DNA of 64,000 bases, taken from contig NZ_JAACFT010000034.1 of NCBI RefSeq assembly GCF_029051685.1, positions 31,644-95,643 on the forward strand, given 5' to 3'. The notes beneath the pieces were generated by a model, which saw only the letters and a list, made by a program, of their open reading frames with translations, was not told where the DNA came from and searched no databases. The DNA comes from Bradyrhizobium sp. CSA207. GTDB lineage: Bacteria; Pseudomonadota; Alphaproteobacteria; Rhizobiales; Xanthobacteraceae. Each line of letters opens with the position of its first letter. Within the stretch, counting starts at the first letter, position 1. Below, one piece after another: positions 44,361 to 53,428 of this stretch. Both the position numbers and the translations under genes were made by a program.

Positions 44361-44997
44361 CTCGTCTTTCTCCTTAAACGGAATACATAATAACCGCAGG
44401 GTCTGGCCTGCCGTCGTAGAGGCGCTCAACGTCCGTGCTGCGACGGGTCAGAACGGCGGATTGATTGATGTGTTGTCGGTGAGCTCGCCCGCATCGAGGG
44501 ATGGCGGCTCGTTCTGCAGGATGGCCGATGCTGAGAGGCCGACCGGCGTCGATATAGGACCTCCCACCGTTCCGCAGCGGCATGTTAAGATCGCCTGAAT
44601 GCAATAGACCGCCGCCCTGCCCCGACGCGCAAATAGCCTCGCAATTAGAAATCCATGGATGCCAGCAGCATCGCACCTTCGCCCTCTCGATTGTGCAGCT
44701 ACGCGGCCGCCTTCAGACGGGTGATATCGCTTAATGTGTACATTGTAAACGAAAATGTTTACGATATAAACCGCATCGATGCCCGTGACGCGTACACTTC
44801 AACGGGCGCGACAACACGACGAGACGCGGACCAGTAATTGGAAGAGATCGCCCCGCTCGCGAAACTGAACAGCAAATTGGAGGGAGCCATAACCAGCATT
44901 GATCATGAAGATGCAGCTAATCGCTAACGGATCGATCGTGCCGGTGGCTGATGCTGTACCAGTTCCTACACTCTCTCAACAATCTATCGTACGAGCC
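44361..44997. other. Intergenic region with operator-like dyad
   Basis: No supported gene. It contains the dyad at 44745-44762 described separately. Near the right end, an ATG at 44904 opens MQLIANGSIVPVADA, which resembles the first residues of a small rhizobial hypothetical protein, but it does not continue as such and overlaps the methyltransferase gene; I regard it as a fragment at most. Confidence 0.4.
44745..44762. promoter_or_regulatory. Inverted repeat, operator candidate
   Basis: GTAAAC, six bases (GAAAAT), GTTTAC is a perfect dyad set in an AT-rich stretch, flanked by TGTACATT and CGATATAA. It lies 385 bases upstream of the thiolase start, rather far, with no other gene start nearby. 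TetR-type regulators often use such sites. Confidence 0.4.
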
Positions 44998-46086
44998 TCA
45001 TCGCCGCACTTCATAGTAGAGATTTCCGGGATCGCGGAAATCGTGGAGCTTGAAACGCGTGAATCCTGCCTTGCGACTCATGCGCTCGGCTACGTCGGGG
45101 TTGAACCCCAACGTACCAAGTCCCGCGCCACCCGGCTCCGACATCGCTGACGCCATGCAGGTAAAAAGCGAGAACCCATACATCATGGCAAGCATCGGAT
45201 TGCGAAGGTTGTCCTCGAATTTCGGCTTGCTGCGGATGTCCTTGATGAACCACGTTCCATCGTCCGCGAGCCGGCGATAAATCTCGGCGATCGCCGCCTG
45301 GGGCTGCGTCATGTCATGCATGCAGTCGAACGTGATGATCAGGTCATATTGCTCCGGCAGGGGGAAGCGCTCGGCAGGTGCCACAAACACGCGGAGATTC
45401 GTCAGCTCGGTCTCGACCGCCCGCACCGCGACGTGCTCGACCGCAAACCGGCTCGGGTCCATCGCGTGAAAAATCGAACGCGGATACGCCTTGGCCAAGG
45501 CGATCACCAGCGCACCGTCCCCACAACCGATATCCGCAACCAGGGCGCCGTTTTCGAGCTTGCCGGCCACACCCTCAAGTGCCGGTATCATTTTCGGGAT
45601 CACGGACCTTTCGGCCGCGATACGATGGCGACCCTCGCTCTTGGTGACAGCTGCCATACCATCGGATTCGTAGGTTTTGCCGATGCCGGTCCTGAATGAT
45701 TCCATCAACCCGGCAAGCTGGCCGGACGGATGCCCGCCCACAAAGCTGCTGGCAGCAAATCCTGATGCCTCGCCGTTGGCGAGCAGATCGCTCGCCTCGC
45801 GCGGCAGTTCGAAGCGGTCGTCGCCGCAATAGGCAAGAACCCGCGCGGCCGCCTGCAGCCTCATCCACTCGAGCAGCCAACGCGGATGCAACCCGGTTTT
45901 TGCAGCCAGCTCGTCAGCTGACAGAGGACCGGCATCGGCCATCGCCTTGAAGAGACCGAGCTTGTCTCCGACATGAATCATCGCAGCAATCGTTTCTGCC
46001 TGCCGATATTGCCAAATCATGTTCGCGTATTGCCGCGCGGCATCTCCAGACTTGCGCGTTGCGTCATCCTGCACGTGGTCGGTCAT
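44998..46086 (-). CDS. Class I SAM-dependent methyltransferase with winged-helix domain
   Basis: A 362-residue protein. Residues 25-110 form a winged-helix dimerisation domain (IHVGDKLGLFKAMADAGPLS, AKTGLHPRWLLEWMRLQ), and the C-terminal half is a Rossmann methyltransferase with ALVADIGCGDGALVIALAKA (181-200) as SAM motif and DLIITFDCMHDMTQPQAAI. This layout is shared with O-methyltransferases and with rhizobial proteins of unknown target. It stands alone, 218 bases from the TetR gene upstream on the same strand. Substrate unknown. Confidence 0.85.
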   Translation of the reverse strand: MTDHVQDDATRKSGDAARQYANMIWQYRQAETIAAMIHVGDKLGLFKAMADAGPLSADELAAKTGLHPRWLLEWMRLQAAARVLAYCGDDRFELPREASDLLANGEASGFAASSFVGGHPSGQLAGLMESFRTGIGKTYESDGMAAVTKSEGRHRIAAERSVIPKMIPALEGVAGKLENGALVADIGCGDGALVIALAKAYPRSIFHAMDPSRFAVEHVAVRAVETELTNLRVFVAPAERFPLPEQYDLIITFDCMHDMTQPQAAIAEIYRRLADDGTWFIKDIRSKPKFEDNLRNPMLAMMYGFSLFTCMASAMSEPGGAGLGTLGFNPDVAERMSRKAGFTRFKLHDFRDPGNLYYEVRR

Positions 46087-46304
46087 GATCTCCTCGCTAA
46101 TTTATTTGCCGTGAAACGCAGCGCCACCGGCCGGCCCTCAGCCACGAATTTCTGGTCCCATCAGCCCCGCGGGTGCATCATGAATTCCACGACGCGACCT
46201 TTTCCGCTCGCCGCATGGAGCTGCTTCATTCCGAAGGATTGGCAAATGAAGCGGCGTAGGGCCGCTTTGCGCCACGAGCGAATATTATGCATGCGCAGCT
46301 AGTG

Positions 46305-46916
46305 TCATGTCGCTGGGTTCCCAAGTCCTTCCACCAACGTGCTCAATGCCGCATCCAACGGGGCCGATCCCACCTTCTCTGATACCAACAGCCCATCGAT
46401 CGCAAGCATGGTCATTCCGTGGATGAGCCCCCAGCCGGCCGCGGCCTGTCCTTCTATCGGCCGCTTGCGAATGCTCCCCGCGTCCTGGCCGCGGCGGAGG
46501 ATTTCGAGGAGAACGTCGAAGACCGCCAGCGCCCGCTCATCGAGATGTATGCCCACCGCTTGCCCCTCCTCCGCGCTGTACATCAGGCGGTAGAGAGCCG
46601 GGTTGTCCGTTCCGAATGCGACGTAGGCACGAGCTACCTTGGTAAGTTCGTCGCGCAAAGATTTGGGCGCTGTGGGCTTCGCCGCCGATAGAGATTCCCG
46701 CAACCGGTCGAACCCAATCATGGCGAGTTCTGCAAGCAGCGCGGCCTTGTCCGGAAAATGCTTGTAGGGTGCCGCGTGGCTTACACCAGCTCGGCGGGCG
46801 ACTTCCCGCAGCGTGAACTGCCAGCCCTTCTCGTCCCGAAGCATATCCAACGCCGTCTCGATAACCGCCCGACGGAGATCACCGTGGTGATAGGGCCGGC
46901 TGGGTGCGTCCTGCAT
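46305..46916 (-). CDS. TetR-family regulator
   Basis: A 203-residue TetR protein: YHHGDLRRAVIETALDMLRD and REVARRAGVSHAAPYKHFPD form the helix-turn-helix, and ALYRLMYSAEEGQAVGIHLD with GWGLIHGMTMLAIDGLLV is the WHG-type ligand domain. Divergent from the aldehyde dehydrogenase gene; a perfect dyad lies between them. Confidence 0.9.
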   Translation of the reverse strand: MQDAPSRPYHHGDLRRAVIETALDMLRDEKGWQFTLREVARRAGVSHAAPYKHFPDKAALLAELAMIGFDRLRESLSAAKPTAPKSLRDELTKVARAYVAFGTDNPALYRLMYSAEEGQAVGIHLDERALAVFDVLLEILRRGQDAGSIRKRPIEGQAAAGWGLIHGMTMLAIDGLLVSEKVGSAPLDAALSTLVEGLGNPAT

Positions 46917-46941
46917 GGTACCTCGAAGTTTCTTGTGTATA

Positions 46942-46955
46942 CATTGTTGACAATG
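46942..46955. promoter_or_regulatory. Operator candidate between TetR and aldehyde dehydrogenase
   Basis: CATTGT, two bases, ACAATG is a perfect dyad, preceded by TGTATA, 26 bases upstream of the TetR start and 59 before the dehydrogenase start. Likely the binding site of the adjacent TetR, controlling both directions. Confidence 0.5.
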
Positions 46956-47013
46956 GCTACTTAGGCGCCTATGTCAAGGGCGTAAGTTTCTCCTGTCTAC
47001 ATCGGAGTGAACC

Positions 47014-48441
47014 ATGAACGCTGTCGCAAAAGTCACCGATGCTGATCGGCCTGGCAGGCTTCTCGCCCGCCAGCGTGCTGCCTTCCTGCGCGACGGAGCG
47101 CCTCCGCTGGCGCAGCGACGCGCTGACCTGTCCAGGTTCAGGGCCACGCTCATCGCGCACCGCAAAGCCATCGAAGATGCCATCAATGCCGATTTCGGCC
47201 ATCGCTCGAAGTACGAGACGGCAATCATGGAGGTGGGAGGCGTCGCCGAAGGTACGAAGTATCTGATCCGCAATCTTCGCAAATTCATGGCGCCGAGCCG
47301 CCGCCATGTCGCGCTGCACATGCGGATAGGCAACGCCCGCATCGAATACCAGCCGCTTGGCGTCGTCGGCGTGATGTCGCCGTGGAACTACCCGGTCAAC
47401 CTGTCGCTGATGCCAGCTATCACAGCCATCGCCGCCGGAAACAGAGTCATGCTGAAACCCTCGGAGTTCACGCCCGCCACCAATGCGCTGCTCGTTGAAA
47501 TGCTCGGCGAGATATTCTCTGAAGATCAGTTCGCGATCGTCACTGGCGATGCGGCCGTGGGGGCCGGCTTCACGGCCTTGCCGTTCGACCACCTGGTCTT
47601 CACTGGGAGCACAGCAGTAGGGCGCTCGGTGATGAAGGCCGCAAGCGACAACCTCGTTCCCGTTACCCTCGAACTCGGGGGCAAGTCGCCGAGCATCGTT
47701 GCGAAGGGCCACGCCCTCGACCGGGCGGCGGCGGCGATTGTCTACGGAAAGCTGCTCAGCGCCGGACAAACCTGCATCGCCCCGGATTATGCACTCGTCC
47801 ACGAAAGCGACGTCGACGCATTCGTCACGGCATATCACCGGAAGGCGGCGTCCTTTTATCCTGATGGTCCGACGAGTGAGCATTACACCTCGATCATCAA
47901 CGAGCGGCACTATGCCCGGCTTCAGGGTCTGATCGACGACGCTCGCTCCAAAGGAGCGCAGATCGTCGAGGTCGGCAACGGGCCCGGCGATGCAATCCGT
48001 CGCCCCAACACGGTCGCGCCAACCGTGGTGCTCGGTGTCACCGGCGACATGCGCATCGCTCACGAGGAAATCTTCGGCCCGGTCCTGCCGATCTTTCCCT
48101 ACCGCGACATAGAAGAAGCGATCGCCTATGTAAACGCCCGGCCCCGGCCGCTCGCGCTCTACTATTTCGGTGCCGATGACGAAGACCGGCGCAAGGTGCT
48201 GAGCCGAACGACCTCCGGCAACGTCACGATCAACGGCACGATCATGCACATCGCCCAGGATGACTTGCCTTTCGGCGGCGTCGGTCCCAGCGGCATGGGC
48301 GCTTACCATGGCGTCGAGGGCTTCCGTACCTTCAGCCACGCCAAGGGGATCTACGAGCAGGGCCACTGGAACCTCTCCAACCTTCTGCGTGCCCCGTTCA
48401 GAAAGCCGATCGATGCCATCCTCAACGTGATGCTCCGGTGA
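47014..48441 (+). CDS. Coniferyl-aldehyde-type dehydrogenase
   Basis: A 475-residue class 3-like aldehyde dehydrogenase: PLGVVGVMSPWNYPVNLSLM, Glu220 in TLELGGKSPSIV and Cys254 in SAGQTCIAPDYALV, ending with MGAYHGVEGFRTFSHAKGIY. This matches coniferyl aldehyde dehydrogenases (CalB-like), which have the short C terminus and hydrophobic tail. It oxidises an aromatic or aliphatic aldehyde with NAD(P). Divergent TetR probably represses it. The downstream GFA-like gene overlaps or follows closely. Confidence 0.88.
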   Translation: MNAVAKVTDADRPGRLLARQRAAFLRDGAPPLAQRRADLSRFRATLIAHRKAIEDAINADFGHRSKYETAIMEVGGVAEGTKYLIRNLRKFMAPSRRHVALHMRIGNARIEYQPLGVVGVMSPWNYPVNLSLMPAITAIAAGNRVMLKPSEFTPATNALLVEMLGEIFSEDQFAIVTGDAAVGAGFTALPFDHLVFTGSTAVGRSVMKAASDNLVPVTLELGGKSPSIVAKGHALDRAAAAIVYGKLLSAGQTCIAPDYALVHESDVDAFVTAYHRKAASFYPDGPTSEHYTSIINERHYARLQGLIDDARSKGAQIVEVGNGPGDAIRRPNTVAPTVVLGVTGDMRIAHEEIFGPVLPIFPYRDIEEAIAYVNARPRPLALYYFGADDEDRRKVLSRTTSGNVTINGTIMHIAQDDLPFGGVGPSGMGAYHGVEGFRTFSHAKGIYEQGHWNLSNLLRAPFRKPIDAILNVMLR

Positions 48442-48482
48442 TCGGCATGGCGTCATCAAGTCGAGCTCAGGAGCATCAGCAC

Positions 48483-48944
48483 ATGACCACCCACACGTCG
48501 CCGCCGCTACGCGGTTCATGCGAATGTGGCGCCTGCTCGTTCGAGGTGCATACTGCGCCAAAGGGCAGATTCCGGTGCCACTGCCTGATCTGCCAGGCGT
48601 TCAACGGCAAACCGTTCGCGGATGTGATCGCCGTTCGCGCCAAGGATGTCGTGCTGAAGAACGCCGCCAATATCTCATTCAGGAAATACCGTCCGCCGCC
48701 GAACTTCAATCGCGGGGTCTGCCGAACTTGCGGCAAGCCGGTTGTGGAGGTCGCGGGCGTCGGGCCGTTCAAGGTGATGTTCATCCCGGCCAGCAATTTC
48801 GAGCCCGAGGCCCGGCTGCCGCCGGTTCGGATGGATATATTCTATCACCGTCGTGTGCTGGACATGCCCGGCAGCTTGCCCAAATACAGCGGCTATTTCC
48901 CGAGCCTGTTGGCGGTCGGGAAAATGATCATGAGCGGCTTGTGA
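48483..48944 (+). CDS. GFA/CENP-V-type zinc protein
   Basis: A 153-residue protein with the GFA cysteine pattern: CECGAC (Cys13, Cys15, Cys18), CHCLIC (Cys32-37) and CRTC (Cys80, Cys83), which bind zinc. The family is named after a glutathione-dependent formaldehyde-activating enzyme, but members often have unknown roles. ATG 48483 follows CAGGAG; the frame begins at GTG 48438 overlapping the dehydrogenase stop. Being in one operon with the aldehyde dehydrogenase it may help handle an aldehyde. Confidence 0.82.
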   Translation: MTTHTSPPLRGSCECGACSFEVHTAPKGRFRCHCLICQAFNGKPFADVIAVRAKDVVLKNAANISFRKYRPPPNFNRGVCRTCGKPVVEVAGVGPFKVMFIPASNFEPEARLPPVRMDIFYHRRVLDMPGSLPKYSGYFPSLLAVGKMIMSGL

Positions 48945-49381
48945 ATGGCAAGTCGATCTAACGAGTGGCATTCACGGGATGGTGTCGGCGCTGTCGGGGC
49001 GCTCCGAGGAAAGTCTTTCGGCACGTCCCGGTGCTCCAGTCCAACGTTCAGGCGGCGCGAATTTCGAAAGACGCTCTGGAGACGGTACACGCCTAGACGC
49101 GACTTCGTCGGCACTTTTTTGTCTTCGGAAATCCTCGCTGGCGGGATGCGACGAACGCGTAAAGGGGGACGCCGAAACCAGCAGAAATCCTTGGCAATAG
49201 GCTACTCGTTCGTAAGCTTCGGATTCCTCGGGATACACAACGTCCGTGACGGCGTGATGCTTGTGAGTGGGTTGGAGATACTGCTCTGCAAGCGGATTAC
49301 CACAAAACAATCGAGCAGATCGTCGCTGCCACAATCAGCAGACAGCCTGTTCTTGCAGCAGCTTCTGACCCCAACTTCCAT
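48945..49381. other. Intergenic region
   Basis: About 440 bases without a convincing gene; short open frames on both strands lack family features and ribosome sites. The right end holds the promoter of the transporter operon. Confidence 0.4.
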
Positions 49382-49427
49382 TTGACAGAAAATGCTTTAT
49401 CGATGAATATATGTAATAGCATATATT
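49382..49427 (+). promoter_or_regulatory. Promoter with overlapping perfect palindrome
   Basis: TTGACA at 49382-49387 is a perfect -35 box; 17 bases later GAATAT or, one base on, AATATA serves as a weak -10. The -10 region is covered by AATATATG, six bases, CATATATT (49406-49427), a perfect dyad with eight-base arms. The arrangement means that a repressor bound to the dyad would block the promoter of the operon starting at 49454. The regulator is not encoded next to it. Confidence 0.6.
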
Positions 49428-49453
49428 ATGTGGGCCGGAGAAGAGGCGTTTCC

Positions 49454-50749
49454 ATGCAGGGGCAAGTACCATCTCGCGGCTGGCTGATCGTCGCCATGCT
49501 GTTTCTGTTCATGCTGATCAATTTCGCGGACAAGGCGATCCTTGGCCTCGCGGCCGTGCCGATCATGCGCGACCTCGCGCTCGACCACACGACCTTCGGT
49601 CTAATCGGCACCAGCTTCTTTGCGTTCTTCTCGATTTCGGCCGTGCTCATTGGCTTCGTCAGCAACCGCTTCCCGACCAAGTGGATCTTGGGTGTGATGG
49701 CGCTGTCCTGGTCGGTCGTTCAGCTTCCGATGTTGCTTCCACTCGGCCTAGTCGCACTCTTTGCCAATCGAATTCTCCTCGGCTTTGGTGAAGGGCCCGC
49801 CTATCCGGTCGCCTTACACGCAATTTACAAGTGGTTTCCTAACGATCAGCGGCCGCTGCCGACCAGCATCATCTTTGCAGGAGTGGCCTGCGGAGCGGGC
49901 TTGTTTGCTCCCCTGCTCGTCCACATCATCGTGGAGTACTCCTGGCGCACGGCCTTCGGCCTGTTGGGGGTGGTCGGCCTCGCGTGGTGCGCGGTCTGGT
50001 ACTTCGTTGGCAAGGAGGGGCAACTCACGGACCAACCTGCCGCGTCGGCGCGAACGGAGGGCTCAACCGTGCCTTACGCGCGACTGCTCACCTGCCCGAC
50101 TTTCGTCGGTCAGACCATCGCCGGCTTTGCCTCCTACTGGCTCGTCGCCCTCTCCGTCGTTTGGCTGCCCGCCTATCTCACCAAGGCTGTCGGGTACAAG
50201 CCGAGCGAAATGGGGTGGATTGTCGCGATGCCGTCGCTGGTGCAAATCGTCATGCTGCCGCTGATGTCTCGTCTCTCGGAAGCCTTGAAGCGGCGCGGCT
50301 TGACGAGCCGGATTGCGCGAGGAGGCTTGGCCTATGGCGGTTTACTAGCTTCCGGTCTCCTCACGGTCCTGCTGCCATACACGACCGGATTCGTGCTGCC
50401 CGCCGTTTGCGCCACCTTGGCGTTTTCACTCGGTGGACTAATCCCGATCCTCGGTCCGGTTATGCTGGCGGAGATTACGCCGTCGCAGCAGCGCGGCGCA
50501 GTTCTCTCCATCGGGAATGCTGCGGCCACGCTGGCCGGCCCGCTGGCGCCCGTCATCACCGGAATGATCGTCGACCGGGGCGTAACCGCCGGCGCCGGGT
50601 TCGGCACCGGATTCATCTGGGCCGGCGCGATTGTCTCGGTGCTTTCAATCCTCGCATTCCTGCTGATCAATCCCGACAGGGACCGCGTCCAACTCGCGTC
50701 GGCTTCCGCTCAAGCCGCGGGTGAATCCATTCCGGAGCCAAGTCGCTGA
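49454..50749 (+). CDS. MFS transporter
   Basis: A 431-residue major facilitator with about 12 membrane segments: WLIVAMLFLFMLINFADKAI is the first, RILLGFGEGPAYPVALHAIY carries the family motif after segment 4, and FSLGGLIPILGPVMLAEITP is in the second half. The pattern resembles anion:cation or organic-acid symporters. I start at ATG 49454 (AGAGGCG before it); the frame extends back to 49382 across the promoter. First gene of an operon with aminotransferase, deacetylase-like protein and sulfatase, so it probably imports their substrate. Confidence 0.88.
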   Translation: MQGQVPSRGWLIVAMLFLFMLINFADKAILGLAAVPIMRDLALDHTTFGLIGTSFFAFFSISAVLIGFVSNRFPTKWILGVMALSWSVVQLPMLLPLGLVALFANRILLGFGEGPAYPVALHAIYKWFPNDQRPLPTSIIFAGVACGAGLFAPLLVHIIVEYSWRTAFGLLGVVGLAWCAVWYFVGKEGQLTDQPAASARTEGSTVPYARLLTCPTFVGQTIAGFASYWLVALSVVWLPAYLTKAVGYKPSEMGWIVAMPSLVQIVMLPLMSRLSEALKRRGLTSRIARGGLAYGGLLASGLLTVLLPYTTGFVLPAVCATLAFSLGGLIPILGPVMLAEITPSQQRGAVLSIGNAAATLAGPLAPVITGMIVDRGVTAGAGFGTGFIWAGAIVSVLSILAFLLINPDRDRVQLASASAQAAGESIPEPSR

Positions 50750-50787
50750 ATTGGCTCAAGCCGCGGCATCCCTAGGAGGAAAAGCTG

Positions 50788-52173
50788 ATGGACATGAAGA
50801 ACGGCAATTTCCTGCGGGAAGTGAACACGAAATATCAGTTTCACCCGATGATTCACCCGATGGTCTCGCGGCAGCGGCCTCCGCAGATCATCGTGGGCGG
50901 GGAAGGCTGCTACGTAACGGATATCGACGGGAAGACATATCTCGACGGCGTCGGAGGATTGTGGAACGTCAATGTCGGACACAACCGGAAGGAAGTGAAG
51001 GCGGCCATTGCCGCGCAAATGGACCGCATCAGCTACTATTCGTCATTTGCGGCCACCACGACAGGTCCTTCGATCGAGCTCTCGGCCAAGATCATCGAGA
51101 TGGCGAGCGACGAGGACATGGACAAAGTGCTCTTTTCCGCCAACGGCTCGGATGCGGTGGAGACGGCACTCAAACTTGCGCGACAGTACTGGAAGCTCTC
51201 GGGTGAGCCGCTGCGCACCAAGTTCATCTCGTTGAAGCAGGCCTACCACGGGGTGCACTTCGGCGGCGTTTCCGTCAATGGCAGCAGCGTGTACCGCACA
51301 AAGTACGAGCCGTTGGTGCCGGGCTGCTTCCAGATCGATTCGCCTTGGCGGTATCGCAATCCGTGGTCGCAGGATCCGGACGAACTGGCCGGCATCGTCG
51401 CAAACCAACTCGAGCGAGAGATCCTGCATCAGGGCGCGCATACGGTGGCGGCCTTCATCGCGGAGCCGGTGCAGGGGGCCGGCGGGGTGATCGTGCCGCC
51501 GAAAAGCTTCTGGCCGATGGTGCGCGAGGTCCTCGACCGCTTCGGCGTTCTGCTCATTTCGGATGAAGTCGTCACGGGATTCGGCCGGACCGGCTCGATG
51601 TTCGGTGCGCGCGGCTGGGACGTCAAGCCGGACATCATGTGTCTCGCCAAAGGATTGTCTGCCGGATACATTCCGATGGCAGCTACCGTTCTGAACAAGC
51701 GGGTCGCATCCGCCTGGTACAACGCCGTGACGCCCGAAGGCGTCGTCATGCACGGCTATACGGCGACAGGCCATCCGCTCGGTTGCGCCGCTGCGCTCGC
51801 GGTTCTCGATATCGTGGAACGTGAAGATCTTCCCGCCAATGCGGCCGCCCAAGGGAAGCGACTGCTCGATGGGCTGCAAAAGCTCGTCGAGTTGTCCTCG
51901 ATCGTCGGAGAAGTCCGTGGCAAGGGCCTCATGGTCGGGGTCGATCTCGTGAGCGATAAGACGACCAGGAAGCAGCTAGATCCCGCAACCGGCTTTGCGG
52001 AGATGGTGGCCGGATTTGCCCGCGAGGAGGGCGTGATTGCGCGCCCGGCCGGCCCGACGATGATCTTGTCGCCGCCGCTGACCATAAGTCAACAACAGGT
52101 CGACAAGATCATCGACGCCTTGACCATTGCGTTCGGTCGTTTTGAGCAGGCGCGGGCGCGTACGGCTTCCTAA
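50788..52173 (+). CDS. Class III (omega) aminotransferase
   Basis: A 461-residue PLP enzyme of the omega-amino-acid:pyruvate type: FSANGSDAVETALKLARQYW, AYHGVHFGGVSVNG, IAEPVQGAGGVIVPPKSFWP, Asp259 in LISDEVVTGFGRTG and the Schiff-base Lys288 in CLAKGLSAGYIPMA. It moves the amino group of a terminal amine, such as taurine, putrescine, beta-alanine or a similar compound, onto pyruvate or an oxoacid. Shine-Dalgarno AGGAGGAAA precedes ATG 50788. Between transporter and amidohydrolase-like gene, it may deaminate the amine they release. Confidence 0.92.
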   Translation: MDMKNGNFLREVNTKYQFHPMIHPMVSRQRPPQIIVGGEGCYVTDIDGKTYLDGVGGLWNVNVGHNRKEVKAAIAAQMDRISYYSSFAATTTGPSIELSAKIIEMASDEDMDKVLFSANGSDAVETALKLARQYWKLSGEPLRTKFISLKQAYHGVHFGGVSVNGSSVYRTKYEPLVPGCFQIDSPWRYRNPWSQDPDELAGIVANQLEREILHQGAHTVAAFIAEPVQGAGGVIVPPKSFWPMVREVLDRFGVLLISDEVVTGFGRTGSMFGARGWDVKPDIMCLAKGLSAGYIPMAATVLNKRVASAWYNAVTPEGVVMHGYTATGHPLGCAAALAVLDIVEREDLPANAAAQGKRLLDGLQKLVELSSIVGEVRGKGLMVGVDLVSDKTTRKQLDPATGFAEMVAGFAREEGVIARPAGPTMILSPPLTISQQQVDKIIDALTIAFGRFEQARARTAS

Positions 52174-52209
52174 ACCGATCGAAGCGGGCGGCAGAAGAGG
52201 GCAAATTGG

Positions 52210-53331
52210 ATGAAGCGTACGGGCCGCACGGGGTTCTACTTCAGCGAACGATGTCTCTGGTTCAGCGCCGGTCAGGCGGCGCTCGTGCTTCCGATCGGAG
52301 GATGGGTTCAGCCTGTGGCAAGCGGGGGCCATGCTGATTCCCCAGAGAGCAAGCGTCGATTGAAATCATTGATGGACGTCTCGGGGCTGACGGAGCAGCT
52401 CGACGTGATCGAGGCAGGACCGGCCAGTCGAGAGGAACTGCTGCGTATTCACACTGCCGCCTATATCGACGAGTTCAAGCGGCTGAGCGATGCGGACGGC
52501 GGTGCGCTCCACCGATCTGCGCCATTTGCGCGCGGCAGCTTCGAGATAGCCTTGAACTCCGCCGGACTGGTTCGACAGGCCGTACTTGATGTCGCAAGCG
52601 GAATGCGTCGCAACGCTTACGCGGTTTCGCGGCCATCCGGCCATCATTGTCTTCCCGGTACTCCCATGGGCTTCTGCCTGCTGGCAAATGTGCCGATTGC
52701 GATCGAGGCGGCCCGGGCGCAGCACGGCCTCACCCGGGTCGCGGTGCTTGACTGGGATGTCCATCACGGCAACGGCACGCAGGCGTGCTTCTATGATCGC
52801 GCGGACGTGCTCACCATCTCGCTTCACCAGCACAGCTGCTTTCCACCGGGTGGGTCGGGCAGCATCGACGAGGCCGGTGAAGGCGCGGGGCTCGGCGCCA
52901 ACATCAATGTTCCGCTCTGGCCCGGGAGTGGGCACAAAGCCTACATCGAAGCCTGTGAGCATATTGCGATGCCCGCACTGCGCGACTTCCGGCCCGAATT
53001 GATCGTAGTGGTCAACGGACTCGACGCCAACGGCGTCGATCCGCTTGCACGAATGCTTGCGCATAGCGATACGTTCAGGACGATGACGCGCATGGTAAAG
53101 GCGGTCGCCGATGAGTGTTGCGACGGACGCCTGGTGATCGTGCAGGAGGGGGGGTACGCGGAGACCGCCGTTCCATTTTGTGCGCATGCGGTTATCGAGG
53201 AACTTGCGGGCGTCCGCTCCGGCGTCGATGATCCGTATCTGCAGCTATTGCAGCAGCAACAGCCGCCGAGTGCATTCGACGATGCTCACCACAAGGAGCT
53301 CAGTCGCCACCCCAAGTATCGTCAGGTCTGA
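52210..53331 (+). CDS. Histone deacetylase-like amidohydrolase
   Basis: The 373-residue product has the zinc-dependent deacetylase fold: RPSGHHCLPG (141-150) with the tandem histidines, DWDVHHGNGT (181-190) with zinc ligands Asp183 and His185, third ligand Asp272 in NGLDANGVDPLARM (the usual G-F-D-A is G-L-D-A), and the catalytic tyrosine in EGGYAETAVP. Bacterial members include acetylpolyamine amidohydrolases and class II-like deacetylases. It probably removes an acyl group from an amine that the upstream aminotransferase then deaminates. Confidence 0.92.
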   Translation: MKRTGRTGFYFSERCLWFSAGQAALVLPIGGWVQPVASGGHADSPESKRRLKSLMDVSGLTEQLDVIEAGPASREELLRIHTAAYIDEFKRLSDADGGALHRSAPFARGSFEIALNSAGLVRQAVLDVASGMRRNAYAVSRPSGHHCLPGTPMGFCLLANVPIAIEAARAQHGLTRVAVLDWDVHHGNGTQACFYDRADVLTISLHQHSCFPPGGSGSIDEAGEGAGLGANINVPLWPGSGHKAYIEACEHIAMPALRDFRPELIVVVNGLDANGVDPLARMLAHSDTFRTMTRMVKAVADECCDGRLVIVQEGGYAETAVPFCAHAVIEELAGVRSGVDDPYLQLLQQQQPPSAFDDAHHKELSRHPKYRQV

Positions 53332-53428
53332 CCTGCGAAGCCGGGCAATAGAGGCACAGTGCCTCGCAGGACGGCGAAGCGTGTCCGCGGGAATGCGAAA
53401 CCTCGAAAACTAGGGCAGGGAGAGCTCG

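Noticed and set aside
44904..45150. Plus-strand frame starting MKMQLIANGS
   Set aside because: First residues resemble a rhizobial hypothetical protein, but the frame then overlaps the methyltransferase antisense and loses similarity; at most a tiny fragment.
46969..48561. Long minus-strand open frame (530 codons) opposite the aldehyde dehydrogenase
   Set aside because: It mirrors the real dehydrogenase gene, has no family motif, and its composition (many Arg, Asp, Val, His) is that of an antisense shadow in GC-rich DNA.
49706..50724. Overlapping open frames of 167 and 246 codons within the MFS gene at 49454
   Set aside because: They read the transporter gene in the wrong frame and are Arg/Pro/Ser rich, without membrane segments or motifs.
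51043..51879. Minus-strand open frame inside the aminotransferase gene
   Set aside because: Shadow of the aminotransferase; low-complexity His/Arg/Asp-rich product.
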